From contig JALNQF010000786.1 of assembly GCA_028456385.1 (NCBI GenBank), forward strand, positions 1 through 14,226: a DNA stretch of 14,226 bases. Direction: 5' to 3'. Below the pieces are notes generated by a model that had not been told where the DNA came from, made no database searches, and saw nothing but the letters and a program-made list of their open reading frames with translations. Below are positions 1 through 8,899 of this stretch, one piece after another (position 1 is the stretch's first letter; each line of letters opens with the position of its first letter). A program made the translations under genes and the position numbers. This DNA comes from Ophiosphaerella korrae. Its lineage: Eukaryota; Ascomycota; Dothideomycetes; Pleosporales; Phaeosphaeriaceae.

Positions 1-1
1 T

Positions 2-354
2 TATATTAGGATCTATAATAACTATAAATAGTAGAAGATATTTTATAACTATCTTGTACTAGCGTTCTATAGTTAAAAGATTAAATTACTAATACTATCT
101 TAATAATATATATCTTACTAACTATATACTTATAGTAATCTATTAATCTATAGTTACTAAGACTAATAGATTATAGATTACTTTAATCTATAATCTATTA
201 ATACTAAGAGTCTATAGATTATAGATTACTCTAGGTATCTTAATTATATATAGCCTCCTATTTAAGTTTATATTCTTTAAGATTATATAAGTCTAAGTTA
301 ATTATTATAAAACTAATTAGTTCTATCTATAACTCTTCTATTACTATTATAATA
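2..354 (-). repeat. 3' LTR of family 1 copy A
   Basis: This is the terminal repeat of the minus-strand element. It matches 3269-3620 closely. The outer end reads TATATTAGG here but TGTATTAGG in copy B, so the canonical TG was probably changed to TA. The inner end is placed at 354 because a purine-rich tract (on the minus strand) follows at 355-368. The inner boundary is inferred, since the 5' LTR that would prove it lies outside the window. The repeat is rich in AATCTATAATCTA-type palindromes. Confidence 0.6.
164..200. repeat. Perfect 17-bp inverted repeat in LTR of copy A
   Basis: The arm TAATAGATTATAGATTA (164-180) is the exact reverse complement of 184-200, with the 3-base loop CTT. Related half-sites lie on both sides, at about 144-153 and 211-228. 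The same hairpin is perfect in copy B at 3430-3466. Its role is unknown; it could be a protein-binding palindrome, or a transcript hairpin involved in termination or packaging. Confidence 0.85.
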
Positions 355-368
355 CTATCTCCTCTCTT
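355..368 (-). other. Probable polypurine tract of family 1 copy A
   Basis: On the minus strand this reads AAGAGAGGAGATAG, directly next to the inferred LTR start, which is where plus-strand DNA synthesis is primed in LTR elements. Copy B has a matching purine tract at about 3621-3632. The call rests on position and composition only. Confidence 0.5.
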
Positions 369-998
369 AAGTAAGTCTTTATTTATCTATCTTAGAGCTA
401 AAGTTATTAATCTATTTTCTTTATTAATTTATAGTTTTTTATTACTCTCTATAGTTATTTTATCTACTTATTATTACTACCTTCTTACTAATCGCGTATT
501 ACGCAATAGTATTAAGATATTTCCTTATTTCTATTATACTTTCCTTAAGTCTAACTCTAAATCTCTTCTTTATATTATTTCTATAAATAATAGTAAGGCT
601 TATAAAGTATATATTTATATAAATATATATAGTTTTTATAATATATCTAGTATCTCTCTTTCTAAGTATACGTTTATTATACTTATTCTTATATCTAGGC
701 TTAATAATAATAGAGAAAGCTATTAACTAGACTTAAAAGAAATTACTATCTTAAATTATAAAAGCTAAAGCTAAGTATAAATAGATTTAGGAGCTTATAT
801 AGAGTAAGCTAGTAAAGAATTAAGCTTGTCTATCTTGTCTTTATAAGATAAAAGCGCTAAATAATAAGAAATTAGCTAAATAGTTAGTAGCTCTAGAAGC
901 TAAGCTAGACTTAGATAAGGCGTTTAGCGTTGTTATAGTAGGTTTTATATTAGGTAATCCTATTATCTCTTTATCTAGTAGTAGTAATGTTAGTTCTC
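369..998 (-). other. 3' internal region of family 1 copy A, no domain recognised
   Basis: This is about 630 bases between the end of pol and the polypurine tract, conserved in copy B (about 3635-4258). No known domain was recognised on either strand. Read on the plus strand, 496-726 is free of stops for 76 codons, and so is the matching frame in copy B. From about 758 to 1050 a second plus-strand frame, interrupted only at likely RIP stops, gives a Lys/Leu/Ala-rich stretch (ALNNKKLAK, then VALEAKLDLD) that looks helical or coiled-coil. The minus strand is also fairly open around 480-720. This may be an antisense ORF, a 3' accessory ORF, or non-coding sequence. Copy A carries 6 extra bases (AGCGTT) near 925 relative to copy B, which keep the plus frame. 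Confidence 0.55.
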
Positions 999-3204
999 TT
1001 AGTTTACTACTAGGCGTTCTAGAAAGTTTTAACTTTAGAAGTCCTCTAGTTTCTTAGAGTAGTTAAGGTTATCTACTAGTTCCTATATATTTTCCTATAG
1101 TTATCTTTTTTTATTTATACCTATCTATTTTACTAAATAGTAGTTTCTTCTATTATAGAACTAGTACTATAGAATTTTTTTAACTTCTTATTCCTTTTAT
1201 TCTCTATATATATCTACTTTATATACTAGTAGTTTTACGTTTTATAGTACTTATTCTAGTAAGGCTACGTAGAATATTAAGTATATTCTTATCTTATTTA
1301 GTAGCTTTAATTTAAATATAACTAGTATAACTTCTTTCTTAATTTTATATAGTTTTATCTTAACGTAGTCTAATTTTAAACTTAGTTATTTACTCTTAAT
1401 ATTCTTTTATACTAACTGTACTTTTTCTCTCTCTCTAAATTAAAGTCTTTCTTTATACTTCTTATTATAGTACTTAGCTATATAGTTATATAGGAATTCT
1501 ATATCCTATCTTAGTTAATTATATATATCTTTAAGTCTATTAGTAAAGTTTTCTCTTCTTAGAGACTAGAATATCTAATTTCTTAGTATCTAGTATATAT
1601 TAGGTTTAAATCTATAGTTTATAAAGAAAAGTAATACTCTTATTACTATATTCTTTATACTATTATATACTAACTATACTATAGGTAGTAGTTATACCTA
1701 ATTATTCTAGTTATAGTTAAGGTAGTATCTTAAGTATTATTCTACTATCTAATTTATTTATTCTAACTATCTATCTATTTATAAGTAATATACTATTGAC
1801 ATTAAATATTTAATTCTTAATTACGCTACTATTATTTCTTATAGTTTTAATATAAATTATATATCTCTATCTATAATAATTTTATCTAGTAGTCTATATT
1901 AACTAATTATAGTTCCTAAAACCTAGTATATAGTAACCTCTATCTTACTTTTCTTTTTATATAGTTAGAAGTATATATACTTTATAAGTTTATTTACTAT
2001 TATAAGAATTCTATTATACTTAACTTCTAATATTAAGTTCTTAGACTTAGGTAACTTTATAATAAAGTCTATTATAATAACTCCTTATAGTTATTCTAAT
2101 ACTTCTACTAGTTATAATATCTTATATAGTATATATCTATTATACTTATTTCTATAATATTTTATATTGTTTTATAATACTTCTATTACTAATTATCTTA
2201 CTCTTAGAATATAGTAGTCTTATAATAATCTATCTAATATTTTATTAATACCTTAGTAACTATATACTAGTAATTTATAGAATTATTCTATAAATTCTCT
2301 TTATATCTTCTTTAGAACATATATTCTTTTATAAGCTTATATAAATCCTTCTTAGATTTCTAGTTTTTTTATTTCTTTAGATACTTCCTTTATTACTTTT
2401 TAAATCTATTTATCTAGCTCGCTACTTTTCCTCTTAAGTATTATAGCTATTTTAGGTATATTTAGAACTAAGTGTCTTTTTTCGTTCTTAACTAAAACTA
2501 TACTAGTAGCGCTTACTTCTTCTTATAAGTCTAGTCTTCTACTAAGAGCGTCTATAAATTAGTTGTTTTTCCTTTTTATATATATAATTTCTATATTAAA
2601 TATTAATAAGAATTCCTACTATCTTATATAGTATTATAATAATTCTTTATTTATTATAAATCTTATAAGATTCTTATAGTCTATATAAACTTTTATCTAG
2701 TATTTTACTCTTTATAGATATACTCTCTATTACTTAAATACTTTGTAAATTACTAGTATCTCTTTATTATAGATTAGGTAATTAAGTTCTACTATTTTTA
2801 TCTTTTTAGAGAAGTATTTAACTAAGTATTCTTTTTTAGTCTCTAGATCTTCTTATATTAGTACTATTCTATAGACTAAATTAGATATATCTATTTTTAC
2901 TATTACTAGTAGGTCTAGGTTATATATTCTAATAACTAAGTTTTCTATAAACTTCTTCTTAATCTTTTTAAATACTTTATTATATTCCTTTATCTATTTA
3001 AATAGTATATCTTTCTTTATAAGTCTTATTATAAGTTCTATATCTTTAGAATATCCTACTATTAACTTTCTATAAAAGTTAGCTCGCTTATAAAATTATT
3101 ATACTTCTTTTAGGTTTCTTAGTGTTAGCTATTTGTTAATTAATCTAATCTTTCTTAGGTTAATCTTAATTTTTCCTAGTTTAATAATAAATCTATAATA
3201 GGCC
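999..3204 (-). pseudogene. pol: Family 1 pol remnant, copy A (RT C-terminus, RNase H, integrase, chromodomain)
   Basis: This is a broken polyprotein of a Ty3/gypsy element. In minus-strand order: the RT connection region (about 3204-2990) with NFYRKLIVGYSK, equivalent to the family's NFYRRFI-x-x-YS; RNase H (about 2980-2530) with D, E and D codons at 2889-2891, 2760-2762 and 2679-2681, ELNYLIYNKE, VYIDYKNL and a closing ALSRR; the integrase zinc region (about 2300-2150) with His and some Cys positions replaced by Tyr; and the integrase core with IDFI (Asp at 2067-2069), Asp at 1869-1871 and Glu at 1761-1763, giving DD35E spacing. The integrase tail (FKLK, IRIY) leads into a chromodomain at 1187-1040 (YYLVK, ENI, LVDNLNYSKKLEDF). 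Many TAA/TAG codons sit at expected Gln/Trp positions. The possible true stop is at 999-1001. The start is lost because the element is cut inside RT. Confidence 0.88.
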
Positions 3205-3268
3205 GCTTATTATTAACTATAGGTACTTATATTAAGGGTTAGTAGATTACAAAGTAATAATAAAAGCT
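3205..3268. other. Short spacer between copies A and B
   Basis: These are about 64 bases between the last recognisable RT codons of copy A and the TG that opens copy B's LTR. It matches neither copy where they overlap and does not continue the RT reading frame convincingly. It contains GGCCGC at about 3201-3206 and TTACAAAG, so it looks a little less mutated than its surroundings. It may be more RT that I failed to recognise, host DNA at the insertion point, or a rearrangement scar. Its last 5 bases (AAGCT) would be the left target duplication of copy B if it inserted here. Confidence 0.45.
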
Positions 3269-3620
3269 TGTATTAGGATTTATAATAACTATAAATAGTA
3301 GAAGATATTTTATAACTATCTTATACTAGCGTTCTATAGTTAAAGGATTAAATTACTAATACTATCTTAATAATATATATATTATAAACTATATACTTAT
3401 TGTAATCTATAATCTATAGTTACTAAGACTAATAGATTATAGATTATCTTAATCTATAATCTATTACTACTAAGAACTTATAGATTATAGATTAACCTAG
3501 GTATCCTAATTATATATAGTCTCCTAATTAAGATTATTACTCTACTTATCTTATACTTTATTAGTACCTAAGTTAAGACTAATTAGTTCTATCTTAATTT
3601 CTTCTATTATACCTATAATA
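3269..3620 (-). repeat. 3' LTR of family 1 copy B
   Basis: It starts TGTATTAGG, keeping the canonical TG that copy A has lost. It is about 352 bases long if it ends just before the purine tract at 3621, which is where a TG-derived TA lies on the minus strand. It aligns base for base with copy A's LTR, with transitions and a very few indels. The inner end is inferred. Confidence 0.62.
3430..3466. repeat. Perfect 17-bp inverted repeat in LTR of copy B
   Basis: Arms at 3430-3446 and 3450-3466 are exact reverse complements around the loop TCT. The arms are identical to those in copy A although the flanks differ. The arm contains no CpA or TpG, so it could not be mutated further by RIP, which may be the reason it is perfect. 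Confidence 0.85.
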
Positions 3621-3632
3621 CTATCTCTCTCT
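3621..3632 (-). other. Probable polypurine tract of family 1 copy B
   Basis: On the minus strand this is an AGAGAGAGATAG-type purine run beside the inferred LTR edge, in the same place as 355-368 in copy A. Called from composition and position. Confidence 0.45.
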
Positions 3633-4258
3633 CTAAGTAGATCTTAGTTTATCTATTCTAGAGCTAAAGTTATTAATCTAGTTTCTTTATTAATATAGAG
3701 TTCTTTATCCTCTTTTATACTTATTTTATCTATACGTTATTACTATCTTCTTACTAATTACGTGTTACGTAATAGTATTAAAATATTTCTTTATTCTTGT
3801 TATACTTCTCCTAAATTAAACTCTAAGTCTCTTCTTTATCTTATTTCTATAAACAATAGTAGGGCTTATAAAGTATATATTTATATAAATATATATAGTT
3901 CTTATAACGTATCTAGTATTTCTCTTTTTAAGTATATATTTATTATACTTATTCTTGCGTCTAAGCTTAATAATAATAGAGAAAGCTATTAACTAAACTT
4001 AAGAGAAATTACTATCTTAAATTATAGAAGCTAAAGCTAAGTGTAAGTAAATCTAAGAGCTTACGTAGAGTAAGCTAGTAAAGAATTAAGCTTATTTCTC
4101 TTATCTTTATAAGATAAAGGCCTTAAATAATAAAAAATTAGCTAAATAGTTAGTAGCTCTAGAAGCTAAGCTAGACTTAGATAAAGTATTTATTATAGTA
4201 GATCTTATATTAGACGTTCTTAATATCTCTTTATCTATTAGTAGTAATATTAGTTCTC
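3633..4258. other. 3' internal region of family 1 copy B with a 76-codon plus-strand open frame
   Basis: This is the counterpart of 369-998 and lies between the polypurine tract and pol. It holds the longest stop-free stretch in the window: 3762-3992 on the plus strand, antisense to pol, opening with GTG and not ATG and lacking any recognisable domain. The predicted peptide is low-complexity, rich in Ser, Asn, Ile and Tyr, as expected of TA-rich DNA read by chance. The matching frame in copy A (496-726) is also open, but its first codon is GTA. From about 4020 another plus frame gives the Lys/Leu/Ala-rich stretch KKLAK, VALEAKLDLD. I do not recognise a function and do not consider this an active gene. 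Confidence 0.5.
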
Positions 4259-5512
4259 TTAGTTTACTACTAGGTGTTCTAGAAAGTTTTAACTTTAGAA
4301 CTCTTCTAGTTTCTTAAAGTAATTAAGATTATCTATTAGTTCTTATATTTTTTCTTATAGTTGTCCTTTTTTATCTATTCTTATCTATTCTACTAAGTAG
4401 TAGTTTCTTCTATTATAGAACTAGTACTATAGAATTTTTTTAACTTCCTATTCTTTTTATTCTCTATACGTATCTACTTTATATACTAGTAGTTCTACGT
4501 TTTATAGTACTTATTCTAGTAGGGCTATATAAAATATTAAGTATATCTTTATTTTATTTAGTAGTTTTAATTTAAATATAACTAGTATAACTTCTTTCTT
4601 AATTTTATATAGTCTTATCTTAACGTAGTCTAATTTTAAACTTAGTTACTTACTCTTAATATTTTTCTATACTAACTATACTTTTTCTCTTTTTTTAAAT
4701 TAGAGTCCTTCTTTATACTTCTTATTATAGTACTTTACTATATAGTTGTATAGAAATTCTATATCTTATTTTAGTTAGTTATATATATCTTTAAGTCTAT
4801 TAGCAAAGTTTTCTCCTCTTAGAGACTACGATATTTAGTTTCTTAGTATTTTATATATATTAGGTTTAAATCTATAGTTTATAAAAAAGAGTAATACTCT
4901 TATTACTACGTTCTTTATACTATTGTATACTAATTGTACTATAAGTAGTAGTTATACTTAGTTATTTTAGTTGTAGTTAAAGTAGTATCTTAAATATTAT
5001 TCTACTATCTAATTTATTTATTCTAACTATTTATCTATTTATAGATAGTATACTATAGATATTATATACTATATTCTTAATTACGCTACTATTATTCTCT
5101 ATAGGTTTAATGTAAATTATATATCTCTATCTATAATAATTTTATCTAGTAACTTATATTAGCTAATTATAGTCCTTATAACTTAGTATATAGTAACTTC
5201 TATCTTACTCTTCTTTTTATATAGTCTAAAGTATATATACTTTATAAGTTTATTTACTATTATTAGAATTCTATTATACTCGACTCCTAATATTAGGTCT
5301 CTAGATTTAAGTAGCTTTATAATAAAGTCTATTATAATAACTCTTTATAGTTATTTTAGTACTTCTACTAGTTATAGTATTCTATATAGTACGTATTTAC
5401 TATATTTATTTCTTTAACACTCTATATAGTCTTATAGTACTTCTATTACTAGTTATCTTACTTTTAGAATATAGTAGTCTTATAGTAGTTTATCTAATAT
5501 TTTATTAATACT
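4259..5512 (-). pseudogene. pol: Family 1 pol remnant, copy B (integrase and chromodomain), split by element C
   Basis: This is the integrase half of the Ty3/gypsy polyprotein, read leftward from the break at 5512. The catalytic triad codons remain: Asp at 5327-5329, Asp at 5129-5131 and Glu at 5021-5023, with DD35E spacing identical to copy A. The chromodomain begins near 4447 and the possible end of the frame is at 4259-4261. The break lies just after the first His-containing part of the zinc-binding region, matching copy A base 2252. Stops occur throughout at Gln/Trp positions. This part of the gene is not functional; the upstream part (RT, protease, gag) would lie beyond element C. Confidence 0.87.
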
Positions 5513-5738
5513 TATAAAGGAGTTATCTCTTATACCTCTTATTTTCGCACTAATATTAGTAAGTTTATAACTTACTAATATTACAAACTTACTAATATTA
5601 TAAACTTACTAACATGTTAGTAAGTTTATAACTTACTAATATCGCAAACTTACTAATATTGCAAACTTACTAATATATTAGTAAGTTTACAACTTACTAA
5701 TATTTAACTACCTTTTTACTTTTAGTTAGTGCTTAGTA
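5513..5738 (+). repeat. 5' LTR of element C, part proven by alignment
   Basis: It aligns without gaps to 14001-14226. I count 13 differences by eye, all transitions, about 10 of them in a CpA/TpG context. The LTR certainly continues past 5738, because the 3' copy is cut by the window end rather than by loss of homology. A possible end is the ACA at 5962-5964, giving a TG...CA repeat of about 452 bp, but I cannot confirm this. No primer-binding site was recognised with confidence. Confidence 0.85.
5556..5700. repeat. Array of inverted 10-mers, 61-bp period, in 5' LTR of element C
   Basis: The 10-mer TTAGTAAGTT occurs in forward orientation at 5556, 5617 and 5678, exactly 61 bases apart. Its reverse complement AACTTACTAA occurs at 5569, 5586, 5603, 5630, 5647, 5664 and 5691. 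Each 61-bp unit is therefore one forward and three reverse copies, spaced about 17 bases apart, and the third unit is cut short. Forward-reverse pairs form hairpins with a 3-base loop. The array lies in the U3 part of the LTR, where enhancers and binding sites usually sit, so a repeated protein-binding site is the natural guess. Confidence 0.88.
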
Positions 5739-5990
5739 AGCTACTAGGTATATATACCTAGTACTTACTTAGATAGCTTTATCTACTATTTACTCTTTTT
5801 AGTTAATTATTAAAACTACCTTATTAAGTTATCTTACGTAAAGTCTACTTTATATAATAGTAGATCTCTATAAATATTTTACTTCTATAAGCTTCTCTAT
5901 AACCTAGAACTACGCTAGTAGCCTTCTTACCTATACTAGAGTTACTATAAGATAGCTAATTACAGCTAACTCTTAATTAAGCCTAGCTAG
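5739..5990 (+). other. Rest of 5' LTR and leader of element C
   Basis: These bases lie between the proven LTR part and the first reading frame. They include a 22-bp perfect palindrome (5742-5763) and the TA-rich motif TTTATATAATAG near 5849, which could be a TATA box of the LTR promoter. They probably also contain the LTR end and the primer-binding site. RIP has changed these enough that I cannot match a tRNA end. Confidence 0.45.
5742..5763. repeat. 22-bp perfect palindrome in LTR of element C
   Basis: TACTAGGTATATATACCTAG followed by TA is its own reverse complement. It sits 42 bases after the 10-mer array, still in the probable U3. The 3' LTR copy falls just outside the window. Confidence 0.75.
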
Positions 5991-6580
5991 CTAAAAAGAA
6001 CTATACTACTAGGAATTAGATTCTACCTTAGCTATAGCGCACTAGGTAGCTCCTTAAGTTTACTATATTATAGTTCTAGTTAAGGTTTCTAGTACTCCCT
6101 TTTTACTAGTACTAGCACTAACGTTCTAGAAAGAAATACATACTAAAGAAGAGTAGTTTAACTACTTTATAGGTTATAAAGCTTTAGCTTACACCTACTA
6201 CGTATACCTAAGTAAGGGTATACTTACACTAGGTATTAAACCTAGGTAGTAGCGCTAGAGAAAGAAAATACCCCTAAACTTATATAAATTACTAGCACTT
6301 AATTTGTAAAAACTAAGTAATAAAGCGCTCTAGACCTTACTAAAACTTTTACTAGCTAGCGCTAAAGATCTAAATCTCTATAAACTAATAGCTAAACGCA
6401 CTAATATAGTATACAACTACTATAACTTAGCTTATTATACTATAACTTAGTTATACAAAAAAATCTTCTATCTCCTTAAAAGCTAGCCTCTTAAACTAAA
6501 ATAATACTAGCTTACAACTTCTTTATTACTTAAACTAAGTATACTTATAAGATAAAGATACGCTATAAATAGTAGACTAT
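5991..6580 (+). pseudogene. Unassigned 5' reading frame of element C
   Basis: Frame 1 reads as protein-like sequence interrupted only at places where RIP would create stops. It includes the segment LASAKDLNLYKLIAKRTNIV followed by YNYYNLAYYTIT. It precedes gag, which is in frame 2, and overlaps it around 6540-6715. I recognise no domain. It may be the N-terminal part of gag carried by a lost frameshift or intron, or a separate small ORF before gag. The start codon cannot be chosen. Confidence 0.4.
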
Positions 6581-8899
6581 AGATCTAGTAAAGAACTAAG
6601 AGAACGCTCTAGGGCTACTATACTATAAAAAATCTATAAAATACGCGCTAGAACTAAGTCCCTAGAAAAATAGACCTAGAGACCTACTACACTAACCACT
6701 CTAATAAAAAAAGTACTAAGTAACTTCTAATAATATCTTAAAAACCCCTTATAGAAAGATAAAAGAAAATAAGTAATAGACCCTAAATCTTTTATTTAGC
6801 TAAGACTACCTAGTAAACTTAATTTCTAACCTAACATAATTCCCTAATAAGTACTAGGCGCTTTTCTAGCTAATAGCTCTATAATAGACTTAGCTACTCC
6901 TAACTAACTTATTATAGAAGAATTTAACCTAAATATAGACTCTACTCTCTTTAACTAAGGTAGCCCCTTAAGGTATAGACTAGTTACTAAGGTCCCTTTT
7001 AATAACTAGACTGTATTAAATAACTTAATTAAAGACGCCTAACTAAACGTTAGCTAAGTATTATTACTCTAGCCTACACCTAAGCTTAAGAACCTAGAAG
7101 AGCTAAGAGATAACTTACTATTAAATACTATAATTAATAAAGACTTACTACTAGAAATAGTCTTTATATCTTAAGATAAATTTAAGAAATTACTTACTAA
7201 GTTTACTAAGCTCTAACCCTTGTTTTATACTCTATTACTAACCTTATACTAGGGAATTAAAGATAATAAACTTAGTAATTACTTATCTCTTAGAAAGTTT
7301 ACTCTAGCTAGAATAGTATTATACCTAGTAGTTATAAACACGTAGATATAAGACGTAATTAACGTAGTAAATAAATAAAACTAGAAGCTTATAGCTAGGG
7401 TAAGTAAAGTAGATAAATAACTCTCCTAATAAGATAACTAATTAGCCTAACTCTAAGAATACCTAGCGTAATTACTACTAGACTATAACTATATTATAGA
7501 GTAATATAATACTTTAGGCTAAAGAGCTACCTAGTATAAAGCTCTATAAGAAGAAGCTATAGTAAAATATAACTACTTACGTAAAGTAGTAATCTACTAA
7601 GAAGACTTAATAGCTAAATAAACTAAGCTAAAAACCTTTAACTTTAATATACTAGCGTAGAAAGATATAGAACTACTTTATACTAAGATCTTACTATAAG
7701 GCTAGTAACCTAGCTTCTTTAAAAGAGAGTTTAAACCCTAAGTACTAGTAGTAGGCTACTATATCTTTAATAGAGAAGAGTTTACCTTAACTCTTTTCTT
7801 AACTAGTATCTAAGAGCTAGCCTTTAATTTTTACTAGTATAAAGAATAAGAAGACTACTCTATAAAACCTCTATAATTTTTAGGTATAAGACACCTTATA
7901 AATATTATATCCTTTATCTAGTCTATATATAATTACTTTATTACTAATAGAAAAAAATATATTAGCTTATAAACCTAAGCTAACGTTATTATACGCTACT
8001 ATATAGGATTAGCTTACCTATACTTTACTATCTTAAATAGTATTACCTACTTATACTAAGAAGAATTTATATATTTCTTTATACTTTTTTACTAATTTAG
8101 TAATATAGACGTAGTAGGATTAAGAGAAGTACGTTACAAAACCCTAGAAATAGCTAAATTTAGACTAGATTAACTAATCTATAAAACTACTTAGTTAGTA
8201 TAAGCTAAATTCCTCTCTAAATTTAATAATATTAGCTTTAAACTATAATAGAACCTATAGCTATATAATATCTACTTTTAAAAAAAGCTATAACTTTAGC
8301 TTAAAGAAGCTACTAGTACTACCTCTAGTATCTATAATAGCCCTACTAATTTTTAAAAGATAATCTTAATATTAGAAAATAAAGTAAATAATTATAACTT
8401 AGATATAAGCCCTAAGTAAACGTAGCTTTGTACCCTAGCGCCTATAAGAGCTAAACTAAGAGCGTAGATATAAAACTTTAAAGAAGAACTAGCTATAACT
8501 CTATAAGAACTAAAACACTATTAACTATAGCTAGAAGGCATATTTAGAGAAATATACCTAACTAGTAAAAAGGCTACTACAATTAAAACTAAGAACTTTA
8601 AAATAATTTTATACTAAGGCTATAGAAAGATAGGTATTAAAAAGCTAGACTATACTACTTATAAATAAATAAAAGCTACTAGATCTAAAATACTTACTAA
8701 TACTATAAACTACTATATAGCTACCTATATAGTAATAGACTCTAAAATAGATATAGAAATAGAGGACTAATTCTTTAAATATAACCCCTAACTAGATATA
8801 GAGCTAGAACTAGAGCCTAACTTAGACTAGGATCTAGAAAATAACGTTCTCTAGGCTTAAAGCCTTAACCTAGAGATTATACAAACTAGAAGAGCGTAA
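6581..8899 (+). pseudogene. gag: Gag remnant of element C, with coiled coil and damaged zinc knuckle
   Basis: Gag forms the particle and packages the RNA genome. Frame 2 stays in phase for about 2.3 kb, with TAA/TAG mostly where Gln is expected. Around 7385-7600 it reads as a heptad-like coiled coil (ARVSKVDKQL, then LLLDYN and KALQEEA when stops are taken as Gln). A longer helical capsid-like region follows (about 7640-8200). At 8612-8653 there is a CCHC spacing (x2, x4, x4) in which three Cys positions are Tyr and the His position is Ile: Y-x-G-Y-RKIG-I-KKLD-Y. An acidic tail (IDIEIED, ELELEP) leads to a stop at 8897-8899. Pol follows in frame 1, so the original link was probably a -1 shift. 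The start at 6581 is approximate. Confidence 0.72.

Larger units (their letters stand above)
2..3204 (-). mobile_element. Family 1 Ty3/gypsy chromovirus, copy A, 5'-truncated and RIP-degraded
   Basis: This is an LTR retrotransposon remnant read on the minus strand. From right to left it runs from the reverse transcriptase C-terminus through RNase H, integrase and chromodomain to the 3' internal region, a polypurine tract and the 3' LTR. The domain order RT-RNaseH-IN-chromodomain is that of Ty3/gypsy chromoviruses. The left end is set by homology to copy B, whose LTR begins TGTATTAGG at 3269; the matching base here is 2, so the window opens one base outside the element. Recognisable RT sequence stops near 3204, so gag, protease and most of RT are missing. 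Copies A and B differ almost only by transitions. The element cannot encode a working protein because stops occur throughout. Confidence 0.88.
3269..5512 (-). mobile_element. Family 1 chromovirus, copy B, interrupted by element C
   Basis: This is the second copy of family 1, in the same orientation as copy A, and a direct repeat of 2-2252. The coordinate offset is 3267 at the left end and 3260 through pol, so only a few small indels separate the copies. It contains the 3' LTR, polypurine tract, 3' internal region, chromodomain and integrase, and stops abruptly at 5512 inside the integrase zinc region, where the 5' LTR of element C begins. The rest of the element is expected to the right of the window, beyond the 3' LTR of element C. 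Confidence 0.9.

Noticed and set aside
600..640. ATATATTTATATAAATATATAT run as a promoter or origin
   Set aside because: It is a TA-rich palindromic stretch within the degraded element, present in copy B too (about 3866-3897), with nothing around it to support a function.
3228..3243. Telomere-like TTAAGGGTTAG
   Set aside because: Only about one and a half imperfect units; chance in a TA-rich spacer is enough to explain it.
3762..3992. A 76-codon open frame as a real gene
   Set aside because: It opens with GTG, which is GTA in the other copy, has no ATG and no domain, and lies inside a dead retrotransposon. It is kept as a conserved open stretch, not as a CDS.
5556..5700. CRISPR-like array
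   Set aside because: Repeats are 10-mers in both orientations with no unique spacers, and the same array recurs in the other LTR of a retrotransposon.
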